A stretch of DNA of 14,551 nt from Funneliformis mosseae (Eukaryota; Glomeromycota; Glomeromycetes; Glomerales; Glomeraceae), in assembly GCA_910592005.1 (NCBI GenBank), contig CAJVPP010002517.1:1-14551 (forward strand), in the 5' to 3' direction. Below are positions 8,921 to 14,551 of the stretch, in pieces (within the stretch, counting starts at the first letter, position 1; each line of letters begins with the position of its first letter). The notes under the pieces are model-generated. The model saw only the letters and a list, made by a program, of their open reading frames with translations. It did no database searches and was not told the origin of the DNA. Position numbers and translations under genes: made by a program.

Positions 8921-9112
8921 CGAAAGTCTAAAGATTTCTTTATGATAAAATTGCTAAATTGATGTTGAGGGATTTTTTTTTTTATCCAAATTTCCCTTCG
9001 CCATTTATGAAGGATAAATAATAACGATAATACAGCGAACACTACCAACCTTTTGTTTGTGTGATCGTTGTTGGTATGCAAGATTATGAGTAAAAATAAA
9101 TTAAATTCATTT

Positions 9113-9145
9113 CATGTATTTATCAATGACGGGATACAAACTCGG
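9113..9145. promoter_or_regulatory. Perfectly conserved 33-bp block upstream of Q2
   Basis: It is identical to 6993-7025. It lies 82 bases before the Q2 ATG, where a core promoter or 5' untranslated element would be expected. A short TATATATTC run follows at about 9160, and could act as a TATA element only if transcription starts close to the ATG. Confidence 0.5.
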
Positions 9146-9227
9146 ATATCAGCTAGCTTATATATTCTGATCGAACACTTTCATAATTTGGTAAATTAAA
9201 ATTTCTCTTTCTTATCAAAACAAAAAA

Positions 9228-10108
9228 ATGTGGAATTTAATTAACTGGATCATTATTTCCTTGACAATAACATTTGTTTTAAGTATTATTTTTATTTCAG
9301 TAATTTCGGTAGCTTTGTTTGCACCACCTGTAACATTTGTTCTTTTGGTGTTCTGGATCGTTGGCTTCTGGATGTTGGTGGTACCGTCAATGTTTTTCGC
9401 AAGTATTTGGACCGTGTTAGGATATATAGTATTCCAATGCTGGGTCTTCATTAAGAAATATTTACAGACGCGATATTTTAGAGGGCGTACAGTATCATTC
9501 ATGTATTCAGTTTTCTAAATAAATTTTTTTTTTAAAAAAAAATTCACATCATTTATTTTATTATAGAAATTTGTGAGATAAAAATGAGTGCGTATTGCTA
9601 TGATCAGATATGTAATTAAATCGAGAATTATGGTTCCAATGAAGCTGAATTGCAGAAAGAATTGAGACTGGCTGCGGATTATGGCCGTTACCTCTGTGAA
9701 TACGATAATGGGATGGTAGTTTTTAAGCCAGCTTCGACGTGGGTATTGACAAGAAGACAAGTATCAGGAAGAATATATTTAGGCTCTTATGGAGCTGGAA
9801 TACGTGTAATTGGAAGGCGAATTGGTCATGCAAACAATGTGCAAATTATCAAATTTAAAGGTTGGTAATCTATTTTCTTTTTTTCTTTTTTTGAAATTTA
9901 TATTACACCGCTAACAACTGATTTTCGGATAGAAATTTTTGACGAAGGTGATCCATACGAAAGGCAATCATATATTAACCTTCTTAGAAGAGAAGCAAAG
10001 ACCAGTAATTTTATTACCGGCTATCTGGGCTATTTACAAGGTCGGCCATTAGACTATTCGCTTGATGATGATCAATTATATTGGAATTTTAGACCATCAT
10101 ATCGTTAG
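9228..10108 (+). CDS. Q2: hypothetical protein with N-terminal membrane domain, 224 aa, three exons
   Basis: The preferred model is 9228-9491, 9626-9860 and 9933-10108. The phases join to 224 residues ending ...NFRPSYR. Residues 8-31, 35-52 and 56-75 are three strongly hydrophobic, aromatic-rich helices followed by a basic stop (KKYLQTRYFRGR). The rest is soluble, with LCEYDNGMVVFKPAS, RIYLGSYGAGIRVIGRRIG and a conserved C-terminal exon (EIFDEGDPYERQSYI). I do not recognise the family. The first splice is uncertain: donor ACA|GTATCA is conserved in Q1, and the acceptor ATCGAG at 9620-9625 keeps the frame open. The stronger acceptor TTATTATAG at 9558-9566 would read into an in-frame TAA at 9617-9619. 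The last donor (AAAG|GTTGGT) is also unusual but keeps phase. Alternatively the membrane part ends at its own stop (9516-9518) as a separate 96-aa peptide. The tandem relic Q1 shows the whole region was once one conserved unit. Confidence 0.55.
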
Positions 10109-10294
10109 TTAAAGCTCACAATCATTCGAGAAAATTTTATAGCAACGCTTATCTTTTTTTTTTTTTCATTGCAAAGATTTATATGATTCAAATACATTAA
10201 AACAAGAGAATTTAATATTTATATTTATATGTCAATTGTGGCCTAATGCCATAATCAATGAAATTTTCTCATTAAATAAAAAAAAAAAAAGACT

Positions 10295-10600
10295 TGGGTT
10301 CACAACAATCATATTCACTCAAAAACATAATAATTGGAAGGGTCTTCTTCTTCACGATAAGTTCAACTGTGGTTTGACAATCTGGATGGTTTTCGTTCCA
10401 CGAAACGAATTTTCAGACCTCTCTTTTTAAGGTTAAACAAATACTTTGGATCCGGAAATATGCCCTCATCTTTGTACCATTTCTTGAGAGATGCTTATAT
10501 GTTGAAATGTCAAGTGAAAAGTTTGTCTAGCTCGTCCACAATATTTTTAGAGTCTTGTTCTTCCAGATGCTGTTCAGAATTTTTCGAAAAAATTCGCATC
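10295..10600 (-). pseudogene. P3: decayed copy of gene P with internal deletion
   Basis: The 3' half (10300-10515) aligns with 8010-8230 of P2 and still encodes LKKWYKDEGIFPDPKYLFNL, but loses frame soon after (a stretch around RGL...FVSWW is shortened). Near 10520-10555 the alignment jumps from the middle of P exon 2 straight to the 5' part of exon 1 (TTCTTCCAGA... and AAAATTCGCA...), so roughly 290 bases are deleted. No full frame remains. The plus-strand frames at 10236-10430 and 10460-10648 are chance readings through this relic. Confidence 0.7.
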
Positions 10601-10967
10601 AAGGGCCATATGTCACGAGAGGAACATATTATAAACTCAACATTTTAATTAATAACTTACTTAACTTGAATTGGAGAAATTAAAGAAAATACCAAGATGT
10701 ATTGATAAAGTCGAAAAAAAAAATCACTTTTAGGAAGTAAATAGCTTTTCCGATTAAAAAAAATCGCGTATAAGAGTCACGTGATGCGACGAAGTTTAGA
10801 AAAAGTCCAAAAGAAAATTTCTTATAAGGCAATATTACTTACCACAAAGAGATGATCAACTAATCGCATAAGTAAATTCTAATATTTTAGATATTTTTTT
10901 TTTTGTGTGTAAATCAACTATCTTTTAAAAACCCTTTCCTTTCAAATAAAATTAAAAAAAAAAAAAA
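10601..10967. other. Spacer and presumed promoter of the first anchored propeller gene
   Basis: No coding frame is present. It contains a perfect bHLH-type E-box core, GTCACGTGA (10776-10784), and a run of pyrimidines with a long A tract just before the ATG at 10968. No TATA box stands out. Confidence 0.35.
10776..10784. promoter_or_regulatory. E-box GTCACGTGA upstream of the first anchored propeller gene
   Basis: RTCACGTG is the fungal Cbf1/bHLH recognition core. It lies about 185 bases before the start codon. A ten-base palindrome with the same core, ATCACGTGAT, occurs at 13965-13974. The second paralogue lacks a comparable site immediately upstream. Confidence 0.3.
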
Positions 10968-12049
10968 ATGGGATGTCAATTATCTGATAAATTTTTGCGT
11001 TTTTATATCATTGGGATGATGATCATTTTGGGGATTTATTTGTTCTTTGGTGACATGAACATGAAAATTAGTAAAGTGGGACTCCCACCATTTTCTAATG
11101 ATTTAGAAATAAAGAAAATTGATGTTAGTCAGGGAGAAGATTTTTGGATATTAACTGATAAAGAAGAAGTAAATTATTTATTTAAACGATTTTTCATCTC
11201 ATAGAGGTTCGTTAATAACAGATTTTTTGTCAATTAATAGCTTTATCATTGGAGCACAATTTTGAAAAATCATATGTTCATGCAAAAGGATGTATTTGAT
11301 TTTTCTATCGGATCCGATGGAACGGCCGTTTACCTTAACAATAATGACGAAATTTACATTAGAAACATGTTTTTCAATTCATGGTAAAATACTTTATTAC
11401 AAAGTTGAATTCAAATTTTCATTCACCATATATCCTTTCTTTTATAGGTTTAGAATAGATGATGGGAATTACAAGCACAAAACCATTTCCATTTGTGATT
11501 CCAATACAATTTTTACAACAAATGACCATTCGGATTTCATTATAGGTGTTTATAATGTCACAGACAATACGTACAACTGGGAATATGGTATGAAATTTTG
11601 ATCATTTTCGAAAACAATTTCTCGAAAAGGATAACATTACATTGCTTGAATGTTGATAGTCGATGAACTTCATTATTATTACGATGTTTATTGCGCACCT
11701 CGTGATCAGTCATTATGGCTTAAGGATCATTATAGTTTTGTTTATAGATATATTAATCGTCATCAACGGTAAGTTGTTTCGATTTAATTCTTTTGAAAAA
11801 GATTCTTTTGATTAATTTCAACGATTTTCTTTACCATACAGTACTCCTTTAACCGAGATTTCATTTAGACATATAAAAGTTCTTTCGGAACACCACGCAA
11901 TTGGACTTGACTATATAAATAATTTATGGGAATATACAATTGGTACTTGGGTTTTGATAAGAAGAAATGTTAAAAGTGCAACTATTAATTATAATGGTGA
12001 CATCTTTTTCCTTGATAACAATATTATTTATAACATTAAACGCTATTAA
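10968..12049 (+). CDS. Membrane-anchored tectonin-like propeller protein, paralogue 1, 266 aa, five exons
   Basis: Exons are 10968-11168, 11241-11383, 11448-11587, 11660-11768 and 11842-12049; the introns are 72, 64, 72 and 73 bases, all GT...AG, and the phases join exactly. Residues 12-27 (FYIIGMMIILGIYLFF) form a short hydrophobic helix near the N-terminus, a signal anchor or signal peptide. It is followed by KISKVGLPP and then by about six blade-like repeats: KIDVSQGEDFWILTDKEELYHW, DFSIGSDGTAVYLNNNDEIY, TISICDSNTIFTTND, YDVYCAPRDQSLWLKDHYSFVY, AIGLDYINNLWEYTIGTWV and ATINYNGDIFFLDNNIIY. The pattern (hydrophobic-x-[VI]-x-x-(D)-x-x-[LFV]-W/F-x-x-x-x-x-x-[ILV]-Y) is that of tectonin/TECPR blades, but degenerate compared with the gene at 2175-3177. 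Likely a type II or secreted lectin-like propeller; the ligand is unknown. The start MGCQLS also resembles an acylation signal. The paralogue at 12383-13477 confirms every splice site. Confidence 0.77.
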
Positions 12050-12382
12050 CGAAGGAATTAAGAATGGTCCAATACGATGATGACGCAAAGTTGTATTTAT
12101 TAACTTTTGATAAGCATCATTGTGCATATACTGTATTTTTTTATGCTATGTGAAAGAACCCCAATGGTGAATTCATTTTGAAACTTTCACAAAAATCTTT
12201 TCCATTTTCTACATTTGGAATGATTTTCTTCTAAAATTAGAAAATAAATGTTCTTTTGTTCAAAGAGATAATCTCTAGTGATGTATAAAGCATCAAAAGG
12301 TTATATTTTGCTTAGGTAATAGATGCTCATTTGAATAATATAATGCATGACCAAAATATGAGGTTTTTAAAAGTATCGAAAA
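12050..12382. other. Spacer between the two anchored propeller genes
   Basis: It holds the 3' flank of the first paralogue, with a possible AATAAA at about 12242, and the promoter of the second. No coding frame or clear core promoter is seen. A minus-strand frame at 11924-12127 only overlaps the last exon of the first gene. Confidence 0.35.
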
Positions 12383-13477
12383 ATGATATTATCACTTTTG
12401 CGTCCTTTTGTTGGAACGATTATCATTTTTATCGTTTACTTTCTTTTTAATGATTGGGACACACAATTTAATAAAGTAGGCATACCTCCATCATTTCCAT
12501 TTCCATTTTCTGTCCATGGGATCAAGAAAATTGACGTTGGTCGAGGAGAAGATTTTTGGATATTAACAAATGATGATTCTGTAATGATACTTTTTTAAGT
12601 TACAACTTGATTCCTATTGCGTAAAAAAACAAAATTTTTTAGTAACATTATTATGTGTATTTAATCAGCTTTATCATTGGGATAAAATTAAGCAAGAATT
12701 TGTTTTTAAGGTTAGGAATATTTTAGATTTTTCTGTTGGGCTAGAAGGAATGGTTGTTTATGTTAGTGGAAATGGTGTTTATAGAAATTCATATAGTAGT
12801 GATTCATGGTAAAAAAAAAAAATTATATTTATATAAATAATTTTTATACATTTTGCAATTTTAAATAATTTAATATGCATATATATAATTTTGAAAGGAA
12901 TCAAATTAGTGATGGAAGAAGTTCTAGAAGTATTACCATTTGTGATTACAATACAATCTTTGCAACGGATAATTGCAACCATCTTGCTAAAGCCATTTAT
13001 GATATTAAAACCAATACGTATGACTGGGAATTCGGTATGACAATTAAACTATTTTCGTTAAGCAAATAAGCAACCTTGATTTTAAAGTATTTATATTTTA
13101 GTCGGTACCTCCAGTATTTATTACCAAGTATCTTGCTCTTCCCATGATCATTCTTTATGGTACATAGATAAAAATAATCTTGTTTATTTATTTGTTAATC
13201 ATTTCGTTCGGTAAGTCGGTAAGAATTTTATAAAATTTGCTTTTTTGAAGGGGAAAAGAAAAAAAAAAAAACAAAATTTTTTTTTACCTTTATTATATAT
13301 AGCGTTCTTAAGTCAGAAGTTCAATTTAAACAAATTAAATCGCTCTCTACACTGCATGCTATTGGAATTGATTTCAATGATTCCTTATGGCTATATACTA
13401 ATGGTACTTGGACTTGGATCAGAGACAATGTCAACAATGCAACTATTAATTTTAATGGTGATATTTTTTTATATTGA
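12383..13477 (+). CDS. Membrane-anchored tectonin-like propeller protein, paralogue 2, 252 aa, five exons
   Basis: Exons are 12383-12580, 12669-12808, 12898-13034, 13102-13210 and 13303-13477; the introns are 88, 89, 67 and 92 bases, GT...AG, at the same positions and phases as in paralogue 1. The N-terminus is basic then hydrophobic (residues 9-22, FVGTIIIFIVYFLF), an uncleaved anchor or signal peptide, followed by FNKVGIPP, matching ISKVGLPP of the neighbour. Blades read KIDVGRGEDFWILTNDDSLYHW, DFSVGLEGMVVYVSGNGVY, SITICDYNTIFATDN, YQVSCSSHDHSLWYIDKNNLVY, AIGIDFNDSLWLYTNGTWTW and a short ATINFNGDIFLY. The protein stops 14 residues earlier than paralogue 1. At that point a run of seven T in the last codons differs in phase from its sister, so the end may be a frameshift. 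The role is expected to be the same as the neighbour, probably outside the cell or in the secretory pathway. Confidence 0.77.
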
Positions 13478-14551
13478 TCAGAATTGTCTATGAAAATATG
13501 AACGAATATAAATCAAGGTGCTATAAAATATGTACTAGATTTTATGATTTTTCAAAACAGATTGCTTGTATCCTTTTTTTATTTTGATCAGATACAGTAT
13601 TTTTTAACTTATAAAATTAAGCATTTGAGTTTGCAATATAAAGAAATTTTTATAATAAAACGCAATCCACTATATACTGTATGTACAGTTTTTTTTTAAA
13701 ATATTAATAGTTACTTTTTGAACTTTGAATGTATCACTTTGTGAATAGCACAATCAATTATAATTATAAAACTTTCCCCCTTTTTTTTTATTTATTTGAT
13801 ACGTAATTATGAAGATGAAGAGGCAAATTGCATAAATATCATAAATATTATGAACCGATTCAAAGAAAACATTAGGAAATTTTAATTATTAAATATTATT
13901 CATTTTGATCTTAGTAGGCATTAACGAAAGAGAATATCTGGTGGGTGACAAATAATTTATATTGATCACGTGATTAGCCGCTTTAGAATCTTCCCCTAGC
14001 ATAACAGAGTTTCTTAAATGATCGTTAGTTACACAAGTACTTTATATAATATATCCATATAATTACTATTGTATTCTACACTTATTTATATACATTATGA
14101 TCTCTTAGTTTCACTAGAAAGAACTTTAGAAATACCTTCATATTACATGTAGTCAAAAATATTGGTTTTGTAACCTTTAAAATATCTAATAAAATTTGGG
14201 TCTTTTTTTTAAAAGCCTTGAAAATTCACATGAATAAGATTAGAATACAAAAAGATAATCATTTCTTTTACAGACTTTTTGTGAAACTTCAAGGATTGGT
14301 TTTGTGATGAAATTGGTTTAACCAATCAGAATTTTCATCAGTTATCCAATAAAATCAATAAAATCAAACTTCTATCATACTTATTATTTTAGACTCTATA
14401 TATAAATAAATTTTTTTAAAGTACTTATCACTAGTATTGCTAATACTTTTTACCTTCACATGATCCTGTTATTCTACACTAAACTACAATAAATTACCAG
14501 ATTTTATAAATTTTACTTAGTAATATATAGTAAAATTAAAGATTTTTAGAT
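13478..14551. other. Right-edge intergenic region, no gene seen
   Basis: About 1.07 kb without a convincing coding frame. It includes the 3' flank of paralogue 2 and the palindrome ATCACGTGAT at 13965-13974. Near the right end are two CCAAT motifs and a TATA-like run (separate entry). Confidence 0.4.
14329..14410 (+). promoter_or_regulatory. Possible promoter: two CCAAT boxes and a TATA element
   Basis: CCAAT occurs at about 14332 (inside TTGGTTTAACCAA, a near palindrome) and again at about 14346, followed 45-50 bases later by CTATATATAAATAAA (14396-14410). This order fits a fungal promoter for a plus-strand gene just beyond the right edge. In such AT-rich DNA a TATA run alone means little, so confidence is low. 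Confidence 0.25.

Larger units (their letters stand above)
6488..10600. repeat. Head-to-tail tandem duplication of a P-Q module
   Basis: Order: P1 relic, Q1 relic, P2, Q2, P3 relic, with P always on minus and Q on plus. The segment 6488 to about 8270 is a shorter, more decayed copy of about 8271-10600. The offset between matching points grows from about 1.8 kb (P1/P2) to 2.1 kb (33-bp block) and 2.3 kb (Q ends, P2/P3), because copy A has suffered many deletions. The array must once have been longer, since both ends carry truncated P genes. Confidence 0.75.

Noticed and set aside
8896..9081. Minus-strand frame of 61 codons in the P-Q spacer
   Set aside because: It overlaps the conserved 36-bp non-coding block and is not preserved in the corresponding spacer of copy A.
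9215..9760. Minus-strand frames antisense to Q2
   Set aside because: They are shadows of the Q2 membrane and soluble domains and have no independent signals.
1..14551. CRISPR array, rRNA, tRNA or prokaryotic operon structure
   Set aside because: No regularly spaced repeats, cloverleaf boxes or rRNA-like segments were seen, and all genes have spliceosomal introns.

Overview
The window looks like nuclear DNA of an AT-rich eukaryote whose genes carry many small introns. Every intron I could place is GT...AG and 64-96 bases long. The style (very AT-rich intergenic DNA, expanded families of tectonin-like propellers, lineage-specific tandem genes, decayed DNA transposons) fits an arbuscular mycorrhizal fungus (Glomeromycotina, Rhizophagus-like). 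This is inference; an AT-rich amoebozoan is a weaker alternative. There is no sign of bacterial or organellar gene organisation.

Layout. (1) 38-259, minus: first exon of a multi-pass membrane protein, GPCR-like, running off the left edge. (2) 1355-1694: a 340-bp hAT-type MITE with an exact 8-bp target duplication. (3) 2175-3177, minus: a complete five-exon gene for a 225-aa tectonin/tachylectin-1-type six-bladed propeller without signal peptide. (4) 3914-4096: a possible second, older MITE. (5) About 4106-6480: an extremely AT-rich block with no recognisable gene. (6) 6488-10600: a head-to-tail tandem duplication of a divergent gene pair, here called P (minus) and Q (plus). P2 (7994-8631, two exons, 190 aa) and Q2 (9228-10108, three exons, 224 aa, N-terminal membrane domain) are readable; P1, Q1 and P3 are decayed relics. 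Neither family is one I recognise. (7) 10968-12049 and 12383-13477, plus: two tandem paralogues (266 and 252 aa) with the same five-exon structure, each a short N-terminal membrane anchor followed by a tectonin-like propeller. (8) 13478-14551: no gene seen, but two CCAAT boxes and a TATA element near the right edge could belong to a gene beyond it.

The coding region is therefore dominated by two propeller types, one cytosolic and one membrane-anchored, and by the undescribed P/Q module. In that module short non-coding blocks are perfectly conserved between copies while the coding parts are eroding, which makes them the best candidates for functional regulatory DNA. All gene models were built by eye from reading frames, splice motifs and paralogue comparison; no database search was possible.
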